Shown in pieces: positions 1-9,297 of a stretch of 64,000 bases of DNA. The stretch covers positions 1,178,001 through 1,242,000 of the forward strand of contig CM074128.1 in assembly GCA_037178625.1 (NCBI GenBank), in the 5' to 3' direction. Position numbers and translations under genes: made by a program. Below the pieces are notes generated by a model. It made no database searches. It was given only the letters and a program-made list of their open reading frames with translations, and was not told the origin of the DNA. Position 1 is the stretch's first letter; each line of letters opens with the position of its first letter. The stretch comes from Skeletonema tropicum (lineage: Eukaryota; Bacillariophyta; Thalassiosirophyceae; Thalassiosirales; Thalassiosiraceae).

Positions 1-944
1 ATGGGAACGCAAGTAAAAGCCTGAAATACTCACTAATATGCCGCTAAGAAAGGGCACTCGCCATCCCCATGCGTGCAATTGCTCATCTGTTAACGACCTT
101 CTCAAAACCACAGCCACTGTTCCTCCTAATAAAGTTCCTACATTCGCTGTTGCCATAACATAACTTCCATACAATCCCCATTTTGATTTTGGATGACGTT
201 CCAAAGTATAGACCAAAGAGCTCATCAGCTGGCCACCAGCTGATAGACCCTGTAGTAGCCTCACGAGCGTTAATAAGACAATGGCAAGAGGACCTATGCT
301 GGAGTAACCAGGGAGGCAACCCATTGCAAACGTTGGAAAGGCCATCAGAAAGATTGAGACAGTCAAAGCTTTTCTTGACCCGAACTTATCTCCAATATAG
401 CCCATCATTACCCCACCTATTGGTCTCATCAAGAATGCTCCTCCGAATACTGCATATGTCTCCACCAAAGCAGCATGACCATTTTGGTTTGGTGGAAAGA
501 ATACATTGCACAGAATATCCGAGAAGTAACCAAATACTGCAAAGTCATACCTGTGGTGTAGTTTCCAAAAGGATGTGTAAGAAAACTTATTGTACGGATT
601 GCTTATGATGTTGAAGTAACAGATGTAACAGAATGTAGATGTGTCCCTCCAGAAATTGATTCTTACCATTCCAGAATGTTACCAACCAGGCCAGCCATTG
701 TCTTTCCCCAACTATCCTCAGTGTTGGTCACCATGTGCTCATTAATCACTGCACTTTCGTCCACATTGGCCAGAATATTTATCATGTTGTCTTCATCATC
801 ATCTCCCCCATCTTCGATGCTAAAGTTGGTTTCTGCGCCATAGGATAATGAATCAGTATCAGCAGCACTGCTCTTGCTGGGTCCAGAATCCACGTTGGCA
901 GACAGTAGTAAGGAGGACTCGTTTAAAGCAGTCGGGACGGCCAT
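1..944 (-). CDS. MFS transporter, metabolite:H+ symporter (MHS) type, C-terminus outside window
   Basis: Two exons are visible on the minus strand: 667-944 (ATG at 944) and 1-550, joined across a 116-bp intron (551-666) with a GTAAG donor and CACAG acceptor. The splice rebuilds the phrase LEWYDFAVFGYF, a hallmark at the first membrane helix of MHS-family proton symporters (ProP/KgtP-like, for compatible solutes or organic acids). Further family signatures follow in frame: RPIGGVMMGYIGDKFGSRKA, the loop 2-3 motif, then an LLQGLSAGG stretch and WRVPFL. The N-terminal 75 or so residues are acidic and soluble, longer than in bacterial relatives. The reading frame stays open to base 1, so roughly half the protein lies beyond the window. 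Substrate cannot be told from sequence. Family assignment is firm; the exon join is inferred from splice signals and restored family sequence. Confidence 0.85.
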
Positions 945-1239
945 CTAGTCAAGATTGGTGAGTATTAGCGTCGGTATTTTTTATGCTGTCTCTTGTGCTG
1001 TCATTGCACAAGCAGTTGTCAGTTAGTTGTCAGTTGATGTTGGGCGGGAACCGAATCTGAGCGGGAATAGGCGGGCGGGAATAGAGAAAGGGCGAAAAGG
1101 TGTCAAGGAACGGAAGCAAGACCGTCCTTCCGGCGGATGAAAAAGAGTGACACTCTTCTCGAAGTCGATGTTGACTGCGACTACATCATAAGTATGTAAT
1201 AAGTACAGCCCACTTTGAATATATGTGGCTGCTGTTGAT

Positions 1240-2559
1240 CTACTTGATTAAACTAATTTGATATGCACCGTAAATTTCATCCTCCACAGAATCTGTAATC
1301 AACCTGTCCACATCCAGAAATGGAGGCAAATCCACTGTATCACTGCTAGGAGTATCTGGAGAGGAACGGACCTGAGCATGTAAAATACAGACATTCGATG
1401 GCTCTTTGAATACATGAACATTGAAGGATTGGATATTCCATAAGAATGAAATACGTTTCTGCCGGACAATATGTCTCGTCTTGTCACGATTGCTGAATAA
1501 AGAGAGGTACTCTCGTTTGGTAATGATGCGTTTCTTCTCGATCCGTTGCCCGTCTTTCATTTTTTGTACAGATGTCCAGCCATACACCGAGCCTGACTCT
1601 TCCCCACTCTTTCTTAGTGATGTTCGCTTGCGGATGAAGCTGTACTCTTTCAACACATTCTCTTTGCAAACGTCGTCTTCACTCTCTTCGTACAGATAAA
1701 CCTTTTCAACGTCGAAGATTTGATACGCAACTTCTTTCGGGAAAGCAGAAAGGTCTGGCTCCTTCTTTAACAAGAACTTTGTAGTTACCTTTTGCAAATG
1801 AGTAGGTAATCCAACCAACATTGCAGTTTCTTCCACCACTCGCTGCATTTTAGTCTCAAAGTCGGTTGAGTTGTCAAAAACCTTCAAATTTGGATGTCCG
1901 ACCCAAGCCTTCAGTGTCATGCTGTCCAAACTCTTGGCAAGTTCAGGCGATTCAGTTCGGACTGCATTGTTCTCCAAAGTATAGTATTCCTCTGCCCCCT
2001 CTGCGGCAGTGACTAAATGAAAGACGGCGTTGTATCTCCCCTCACGTAGTTCAGAGACACAATTTATTTCACGCTTTTGCATCAATTTGTTCCAATCCTC
2101 CTCTTTCATGTATGCACTTCCATCCATGAGTCCCCTGTCACATATCAATACGGCAGGCTTCCCTCTTGCTCTTAACACACGCTCGAAACCATCTTCCAAG
2201 CCAATTTGCATATCCATGACGGTATCTTGAACAACAATATCCATGCCCTTGACAGCACTGAGATAATCAAATGCCATTCCAGAGTTCACAAGTATTGAAA
2301 ATGCTTCTGGACACGTGATCACTTCAAACCCTCGCTCACGTAAATATGGCGACAACCTAGCCATAGACGTAGTCTTCCCACCACATGGTCCACCTGTCAA
2401 GACAATCTTGTAGATGGGTGCAGGAGGAGCGATTGAATTCACCTCGGCTTCGGTTAGCTCCGCAGATAAGTCTTGAGCGATCGGTCCGTGTGAGTTGGAC
2501 CGCAGCCGAGTTTGAGAAAGGCGTCTCGCACCGAATGCTGGTGGGGTAGTGTTGGACAT
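1240..2559 (-). CDS. Ttd14-like P-loop NTPase with CYTH-like C-terminal domain
   Basis: A single-exon 439-residue protein. A P-loop GGPCGGKTT lies at residues 56-64 in an AAA_28-type nucleotide-binding domain, followed by a CDRGLMDGSAYM segment resembling the Walker B/lid region of this group. The C-terminal half (about 270-439) is rich in alternating charged beta-strand segments (for example RKRTSLRKSG and KKRIITKREY), consistent with the CYTH/triphosphate-tunnel-like domain paired with AAA_28 in TRPL translocation defect protein 14. In insects that protein binds GTP and phosphoinositides and aids membrane-protein trafficking; such a role here is only inference. The N-terminal 45 residues are Ser/Arg-rich and probably disordered. 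The ATG is the first in frame, and it lies 296 bp downstream (in minus-strand terms, upstream gene space) of the transporter start. Confidence 0.75.
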   Translation of the reverse strand: MSNTTPPAFGARRLSQTRLRSNSHGPIAQDLSAELTEAEVNSIAPPAPIYKIVLTGGPCGGKTTSMARLSPYLRERGFEVITCPEAFSILVNSGMAFDYLSAVKGMDIVVQDTVMDMQIGLEDGFERVLRARGKPAVLICDRGLMDGSAYMKEEDWNKLMQKREINCVSELREGRYNAVFHLVTAAEGAEEYYTLENNAVRTESPELAKSLDSMTLKAWVGHPNLKVFDNSTDFETKMQRVVEETAMLVGLPTHLQKVTTKFLLKKEPDLSAFPKEVAYQIFDVEKVYLYEESEDDVCKENVLKEYSFIRKRTSLRKSGEESGSVYGWTSVQKMKDGQRIEKKRIITKREYLSLFSNRDKTRHIVRQKRISFLWNIQSFNVHVFKEPSNVCILHAQVRSSPDTPSSDTVDLPPFLDVDRLITDSVEDEIYGAYQISLIK

Positions 2560-5511
2560 GTCGGGGTTTGATAATAAGTAAGTACTTTTAACTATGGGGC
2601 GAGCTGACTATTGACTATGACTATTGCCGATAAATTCAAGCTTTCTACTGTTGAAAAGACTTCATCATAATCATCTTCCCTATCTTCCATACTTCCATAT
2701 TTCAGTAAAAGTGTCAGTGCGTGCGTGCGTCAGCGTTCGAAAGCCGATGCCCGCCAGTACATGAGACCTGAGAATTCTTGTCCCAAAAAAAAAAGTTTTT
2801 GCCTAAGAATCCAAAAACTCAAAAAATCACAGAACAAGACGACGACGCTATCGATGATGCACAATACCTCTAACACCGCCACAAAGCCATCTATAGACTC
2901 ATAAGCATTAGACCCTAGACCTATTTTCAACACTGATTCGAATGGTCTAGTCCGTGACTAGCGATATGCAACATGTATTGACGTATCGACCCTTACATCA
3001 GTACTTTTTCACCCTCAAAACCGACATTTCAATTTGTAACCGTCGATACAGAGCGATATCACTACAAATAACGCCATGGTGTATCGCCCTTGGCTCCAAT
3101 ATGATAGTAGGGGGCGATGTTTTGGGGAGATATCATGACACTGCACTCGTGGTCTAAGATATATCGGCCAAGAGAGGTTTAAATCCCCCAATAAACTCTG
3201 CAATCTCAGGTGTCAACAATGGTCATACATTCCAGTCAATCAAACAAGTTGTGGAGAAACATTACTCTGATATGTTCCTTTGGTTATGCACTGTATTATG
3301 TCTACTCTAGAGATGATTAACTATTTATATTACATGTGCTTCCCAGCAATTACTCAATCAATCAAGTAAGAGTTGCTCTACAGAACTCCAGTCATGAAGA
3401 AAGATGTTGTAGCTGCCAATTCGATTACCACCAGATCATGTTTAGTGCACCTCTTACCGTCATTCGACTGATTGGTGTTGGTTTTGTTTATTTCCTCCGG
3501 TCATACAAGTTGTTACAATTGTATGATCGTAGGAATCATTGCACACCAACACGGTTATCTCCTCGTGTATCTCAAACCTATGCACCCCCTCACAGGATCA
3601 ATCGATTGTTTTGTTTTGGCACAATTCCGAAAAAAGCTTTCCTCGCAATCTCTCTTCCAATTCACAAGACTTGGACAGCCTAGCCCATATTACCCAGCAC
3701 AGATATTATTACCACAACGAAACGAAGTAATAGCATACCCATTCCCCGGCCCTGGCTCCATCTTATTGCTGCCCTCGGTTTGTCATTATTCACCTACGCT
3801 CAACCAATAATAATGAAGTCATTGTTGCTATCCCCATCATTCCCCGCCCCTCACACTTTGTATTAATATTCCCTCCCCCCCAACGATGTACAGCAAATTT
3901 CATCGCTACGCTAGTCAATTCTACCGACCACCTGTCGCGCTTCCTGTCATAATTATCAATTTTACTTGTTTGCTGCATCGTGGAAGGGCGATCAGGATCC
4001 AGGGGCAAGTGCTGTGCGAGGGAGGGGCCAATTCAGTTGTCATTATTTGAATTACCAACGGTCACCTTCACAGCGGGGCAAATAATACGAAGTACAGCAG
4101 CAGCTTCGTCGATAAAGCTGCTCTGACATACCCATACACAACGGAAGTAAAATTCTACATCATAAACCAGATCCCCCACCCCGTCTGTGTTGTTAATCAT
4201 TGATAATCCTCTCCTTTCACAGCGCCGAATTTTTGTTTAAATCACGTGACACATCATAGATAGCCGAGGGGGTCCGCATCGACAAAACCGCGTGAAGAAA
4301 ATGCTATCCGACTCATCCATAATTGTTATATGGTCAATAATATTCATTGTCTCCGCCATAGTCGAGTGGATTGGAGCCCAAAGATAGTTTGTTGCTGAGG
4401 GGGGCTGGTGTGTTATTGTGTTTTTACGTAGTAACGGTCATTACTGTAGCTGAAACCCAAAATAAGGCTCTCAGGCCGTATGGTGCGGATCGAACCACAT
4501 CATTTGATCCCTATCGGTCCACTGAGGGCGCCGGGATCGACTTTAGGTGGTATCGGCCGGCCATCCGCTCTGTAGTAGCAGCGGTATTTCGCCATGGTTA
4601 TTGAGGGCAAATGTTGTGTTTGTGTGAAAGTGACGGCAAACGACAAGAGACCTGCCCGGCGGGGCTCCCCGAAAAGGGGGTAGGCATTTTATTCCTAGGC
4701 AAAAATGAAAAATTTTGGGACAGACTTCGCTAGTTATTTTGTTAGCAGTTCTCAGGTCTCGAAACTCGTTTCCTTGTCTTTTACACCTTTTTATTCTCAC
4801 ACAACAAGTAAGTATCTTTTCAGGTACGTCGTAGAGTCGTGAGTCGTGTGACGACGACGTCGTGTATCCAGCAAAAAAAAAAGAGAATTCCAAATTTTCC
4901 TTTTTTCTAGGGATTTTCTAGCAAACTCGACTACCTACTTACCTACTTCACAACCTGATTAATGTCATAAAAGACTCATGCACACCAATAATCAGGCATT
5001 GCATGATAGTTCATGTTACTGTCTTTCGATAGAGGCCCTGGGCAACGTCGCAGCTGCTATTTTCTCCCTAAGTTGCTGATTGTCAAGAGGGTCGGTTGGT
5101 CTGGAAGCTGGAAGGCGATTTTATTAGTGTTTTTTGCTAGTGAAAAGCAATTAAAACACCAAGAATCATTAGATGATATCTCCATCAGTACTAGATATAA
5201 ATCATTCAACCAAGAAATAATCATATTCGGATAGACTTCAGTTTGGCATTCCTGCTGGCCTTTTTTGTCGAAGGTCTGTCTGTAGTGCTTAGTAGGGGAG
5301 GTTCGACGAATGGTTGTTTGATGCCATTTTGTAAGTAAGGGAGATTTATACTAATTCCTACGTCATTTGAGATTCCAGATTTTTCACGTTCTCATTTTTT
5401 TGCTGGGTAGTGTGGTGTGGCGTGTGGCCGATCTTGCATCTTGCATGCCGTTGAAATAACAGGATGGATGATATCATTATCATTGTAGATCATTGTAGAT
5501 CATTGTGTATC
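2560..5511. other. Long intergenic region without a supportable gene
   Basis: Nearly 3 kb in which no frame shows a recognisable domain, a convincing start or consistent splice sites. Open frames of 60-116 codons occur on both strands but are low-complexity or random in composition. An imperfect inverted repeat around ATCGCCC/GGGCGAT lies near 3085-3120. Near 5481-5500 a 10-bp unit (CATTGTAGAT) is repeated in tandem just upstream of the first PDZ gene copy. A CTAATTCCTACGT stretch near 5351 matches a short motif seen in other spacers of this window. The part nearest 5500 must hold the promoter of the first PDZ gene. Confidence 0.5.
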
Positions 5512-5546
5512 AAGAGAATCGGCAATACGACGCATATTGGCAGCAG

Positions 5547-7468
5547 ATGGCAAGTGAAAGTGAGCAGCTGCTGCCTCGATTAAGGGCGGGTGGATCGGGA
5601 GGAGGAGGTGGTGGTGGATATAGCGGAGGCGGAGGAAGTTGGAAGGGTGGCTCCTGGAGTAGTAGTGGTAGGAATAATTATGGAACATCATCGTCGTATA
5701 ACTCATCGCCCGGCGAAACCGATGAAACGGTAATCATTATATTATTAGTAGTTATTGGTAAGTGGTTTCACGTAAACGTATTGTGTTATCATTATGCCGG
5801 TGCAATAACAACATTTTCTCACTCATTGATATGTTCACTTGTTGATCTCTAATAGGCTTATTTGCCCTCTGGTGCTTATTTCGCAGCAGCAGCAGTAGCA
5901 GTAGCGGTAGTGATACAGGATTCGAGGCAGCAGTAAAAGCTGAAAGAGACCGTAATCAAACCTCCACTACCGCAACTGTTCATAAGCCAACGGCGATCTG
6001 TAGTGTTAGCCTATCCAGCAGATTGCTTCTAAGCGAATATTGGTGCTATGATAAAGGTGAGCACAGTTCTGAAATCCTCTCAGTGAGCTGAGTTCAAATC
6101 CGGGGTGTATCTTAGTTAGTTTCGAATCATGGTGCGATGAATGTGTGATATGGAGCCAAAGACCCAAGGAAACTGGATAAGGCAGGTTTTTTTGGGGTTA
6201 ACCCTTCAGCCCAGGTAGAAGTGGGGCTAACGAATTTTTTTTGTAAAAAATAAGATACAGCACGGATTCGAACTCAGCTCACCGAGAGCAGCATTTTAAG
6301 CACCTTTACAGGGTAGTTTACCCCTGTGGCGGCTGAGAAGCAACAATTGGCAATATATTGGATAGGGTAACACTACAGATCGCCCAACACAACAAATGCA
6401 ATGCGGAATCGGTGTGAGACTTCAGAATGACTCTGTCACAATCTCATCCATTCATTCAAATGGAATATTCGCTAATAGTGGATTGGAGGTTGGCATGGTT
6501 GTCAAAACAATCAACAACGTGTCAGTGATTGGGAAGACTGCGGCGGAAGCAACACAACTTATTAAAGATGCGGTCGGACAAGTTACAATCGTTGCTGTAG
6601 GAAGCCGATCAAACGATCTTGATAACCCACCATTTGAAACTTACAATGGAACATTTGACATGTCCTATGTGGATCGAGGCAAATTATATCGGGGTCATGT
6701 CACCTTGGCATTGAAAAGGAATGAAAGTGCCGGCTACTATGATGTGTCGGGTACAAAATCAGATGCAGATGGTACTGCATTCATTACAGAAGGGTCTGTT
6801 ACGTATGAAGGAGATGTCTGGTGGGTGGATGAAGTTCGCAGTGGAAATGACACAGGACTCAAGGTGTTGACGACAGGCAAGTTTGATTGGTCAACTGACA
6901 GCTTTCAAGGTCTTTGGAGAGCTAACACAGGGCCATCCGGTCGTTACAGCTCATTCGTATCTACAAATGTTACGAAAACGTTCGCTCCCATTACCACAGC
7001 CACCTTCTCCAATGCCACTCCAGAGTCGCCACCGCTCCTGTCATGCCTGCGGTAGTTGCAACTCCCGTGAATGAATCATATTCCCAACCTCCAATTGTCA
7101 CTGCTGTTGCAGAATCATCTTCACCAGTTGTTGTTGCGACGGCCAACAAAGCGAGGAAAGATATGACGGTTGGCATCGGAATAAAGGCTCCTAATGGCAC
7201 TCCTGTCATTTCTTCGATTCAGCCCGACAGTCTTTTTGCAACAACCGCCTTGAGAGTCTGCATGGATGTACAATCGATCAATAATCAGTCAATGAGTGGC
7301 AAAACTGCGAGAGAAGCCACACAAATTATAAAAGATGCCGTTGGAGAGATAACTGTCGTTGCAGGTTGGAATCTTTCAGTCTCTCCTTCCATTGACGCGG
7401 CTCCAATTGCCTCAGCACCACCAGCAGAGACTGAAGAGCCCGAACTTTATGTTCCATCATACAGATGA
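5547..7468 (+). pseudogene. PDZ membrane protein copy 1: intron-forming insertion and 2-nt frameshift
   Basis: Exons: 5547-5757 (Gly/Ser-rich head), 5856-5999, then 6379 onward. Intron 1 (5758-5855) has a GTAAGT donor and an AATAG acceptor. The second intron (6000-6378) lies within an inserted transposable element. After splicing, the frame passes through a single TM segment (residues about 65-82), a Ser-rich linker, PDZ1 (CGIGV loop), and the beta-rich NGTFDMSYV to GRYSSF domain. At 7026-7033 this copy carries two extra bases relative to copies 3 and 4 (CCAGAGTCGCC against CCAGTCGCC). That shifts the frame to a stop at 7055, so the protein would be 343 residues without PDZ2; the PDZ2 sequence remains readable in another frame (about 7043-7468). 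In PDZ2 the second-helix region also has a Gly to Cys change (ALRVCMDV). It may be a truncated functional gene, a pseudogene, or an assembly error. Confidence 0.65.
5992..6384 (+). mobile_element. Introner-like TIR element that forms an intron in PDZ copy 1
   Basis: The element begins GGCGATCTGTAGTGTTA and ends with its inverted complement; the terminal inverted repeats match over 26 bp with one mismatch. It is flanked by CAAC on both sides (5988-5991 and 6385-6388), and the uninterrupted sequence in copies 2-4 has one CAAC, so this is a 4-bp target duplication (5 bp is also possible). The repeats contain CT|GTAGTG on the left and CACTACAG|AT on the right. Splicing 6000-6378 removes 379 nt and joins codons as ATC TAT CGC in frame with the downstream ATG frame at 6396. 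The unspliced frame hits TGA within about 100 nt. The retained 8 + 6 + 4 bases total 18, so the frame is kept. The subterminal parts also form a long imperfect inverted repeat (about 6060-6115 against 6250-6310). No transposase is encoded, so it is non-autonomous. Confidence 0.8.
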
Positions 7469-7845
7469 AGGTGGAAAAGATCCAGCAGATTTTACACGAG
7501 CATGAAAGAATTTGTTTGTGACTGTTCTTTTCTCTACTGTGATTTTCATTGTATAGAAATCTAAAAGTCAAAGTGTCAATTTTCTAAAGTTTTACAATAC
7601 ATACTTAATAGAAGTCTCTCAGAAAGAGATGAATTGGGGTTCACAAGACAAGCTGGCCCCGCTGCTTGGGAGCTCGATGGTCAACATCTCACAGCCAGGA
7701 GCCATCTTCGAGTGGTAAGTGGTAATCAGTTTCGAGTGCTGTTGTCACAGGCTGTTTTTTTGGCAATGCCGCTGAAACTGCCAAAAAGACGCTGTATCTA
7801 CCTCGAGTCGTCCACTCAAAAAAGCGCCCGCAAAAACTGCAAAAG

Positions 7846-8368
7846 TACTATAGATTATTAAGTTGGTGTTGAATCCCTGGCCGCAGCCAAATTCGCTGAG
7901 GGAAGGCAGCATGGAGGCAATTTTTTAGACGGTGACGTCCGGCGAGCGCCGGTCACAGAACAGTGCTTATTGAACGTCCCATCGAGCGTTTCTGCTGGAT
8001 CTAAGCACGTCAACATAAAAATTATAATCCATAGTAACGATCATCCACCAATCGTCCCATATTACGGCTATTAACTTGGTCTATTTCAGCGGCGGCGCGT
8101 GGACCATGGTTGCCGTTGCCTCGGGCGGATCAGTTCGAGCTTTCAACGACGGGAAACGAAGAGGCAAGCGAGACTCAACTATAGGGAACCAGAAGTCGTA
8201 ACGCCACTATTACTTAGGTAAATTTGTATGTGTTTCCTGCACATTTCTGCACAGTACTCTAGGTACAACATAGGAATACGTAAAAATGGCCTCGTGTCAC
8301 AGTTTGAGTTTGACCACGAGACGGTAAGCGTCACACTCATTGTGACATACCCTATTTATTTACCCTTG
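7846..8368 (+). mobile_element. Truncated hAT-type foldback element remnant (spacer 1)
   Basis: It aligns by eye with the right two-thirds of the complete element at 54935-55715: shared segments include GGCAGCATGGAGGCAAT, GTGCTTATTGAACGTCCC (with one change), TTTCCTGCACATTTCTGCAC and the terminus CCCTATTTATTTACCCTTG. The left terminus is missing. Its right end abuts the decayed PDZ-gene fragment. The same remnant recurs in spacers 2 and 3, so it predates the amplification. Confidence 0.75.
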
Positions 8369-8720
8369 CCTGAGGGTGGATGAGGTTCAGAGTGGAAATG
8401 ACACAGGACTCAATGTCCAAGGTGTTGATGTTGACGACATGCAAGTTTGATTGGTCAACTGACAGCTTTCAGGCGTTTGGAGAGCTAGCACAGGACAATG
8501 CGGTCGTTACAGCTCATTCGAATCTACAAATATCACGAAAACGCCCGCTCTCATTACCACAGCCACCGTTGCCGCTCCTGCCAGTATTTGCAACTCCTGT
8601 GATTAATCATATTCCCAACCTCCAATAGTCACTGCTGCTGTCACGGCTGTTGCAGAATCATCTTCACCAGTTATTGTTGCTGCGACTGCCAACAAGTGAG
8701 GAAAGACATGACGGTTGGCA
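8369..8720 (+). pseudogene. Decayed fragment of the PDZ gene (spacer 1)
   Basis: In two frames it reads as a damaged copy of the segment from VDEVRSGNDTG through KFDWSTDSFQ, the AHSN/linker region and on to the start of PDZ2 (KDMTVG). It contains small insertions (an extra CAATGTC and GATGTT), frameshifts and stops. It shows that a fifth paralogue or partial duplication existed before amplification. The identical fragment recurs at about 11336-11690 and 14687-15040. Confidence 0.7.
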
Positions 8721-9297
8721 TATCGGAATCTATCACCCTCTTATTACTAGCTCCAACAGTGATGTAATAGCTGCAAATTACAAATCATTTTTCTCTGATG
8801 CATGTGACATTATTATTTGCACCTTCTCAAGCTAAGTATGTAGTACGATACCTTCCTTTACAAAAAAATTCCACTTTCACGTGTTGGCCTGGCTATTTTT
8901 CATCTCAGATAACCAAATACGGCAACGGCGAATTACACGGAGTTCTTTCCATTTCCATGCCCTCAAGCAACTTGAGGCTTATGTATCCCTTCTTTTGATC
9001 AGTTATGATAGTACGGCCAAAGAAAATGAATGGCTTCATCTTGACCGAGACTTGATTTTCGAAGAACGTCCGGCCATCCAGTCACACTAACTTTCTTGCT
9101 TCTCACGCACAAGAAGTTTTTCATAAGAAGTATTTGAAATGCTTTTCGCTTTTACACGAATGCACGACCGTATCTTATTATCCGAGTCGTGGGGGGGGAA
9201 CGAAGGGCATGGGCGATAGCGACATCATCATTATTTCTCGTGTGTTTTTTTGTGTTGTACCAAAGAGAATCGGCAATACGACGCATATTAGCAGCAG

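Larger units (their letters stand above)
7469..9297 (+). repeat. Spacer 1 of the PDZ array, with SGNH-promoter-like, hAT and gene-fragment segments
   Basis: Segments in order: a 3' flank of the PDZ gene; a stretch (about 7600-7800) matching 17283-17480, which is the upstream region of the SGNH hydrolase gene next to copy 4; a truncated hAT-type element (about 7846-8368); a decayed fragment of the PDZ gene itself (8369-8720); and about 570 bp leading to the next gene start, which must hold its promoter. Short open frames in this spacer recur because the spacer is repeated, not because they are conserved genes: they lack any recognisable domain. Confidence 0.75.

Noticed and set aside
183..608. 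Plus-strand 141-codon frame at the window start
   Set aside because: It is antisense to a clearly spliced MFS transporter with family motifs.
6080..6110. B-box-like stretch as part of a real tRNA gene
   Set aside because: No cloverleaf, anticodon arm or A box can be drawn around it.
5992..6384. The insertion in PDZ copy 1 as a simple gene-breaking transposon
   Set aside because: The GT and AG in the inverted repeats, the exact frame restoration and the lack of stops after splicing fit an intron better, although the later frameshift keeps the pseudogene reading open.
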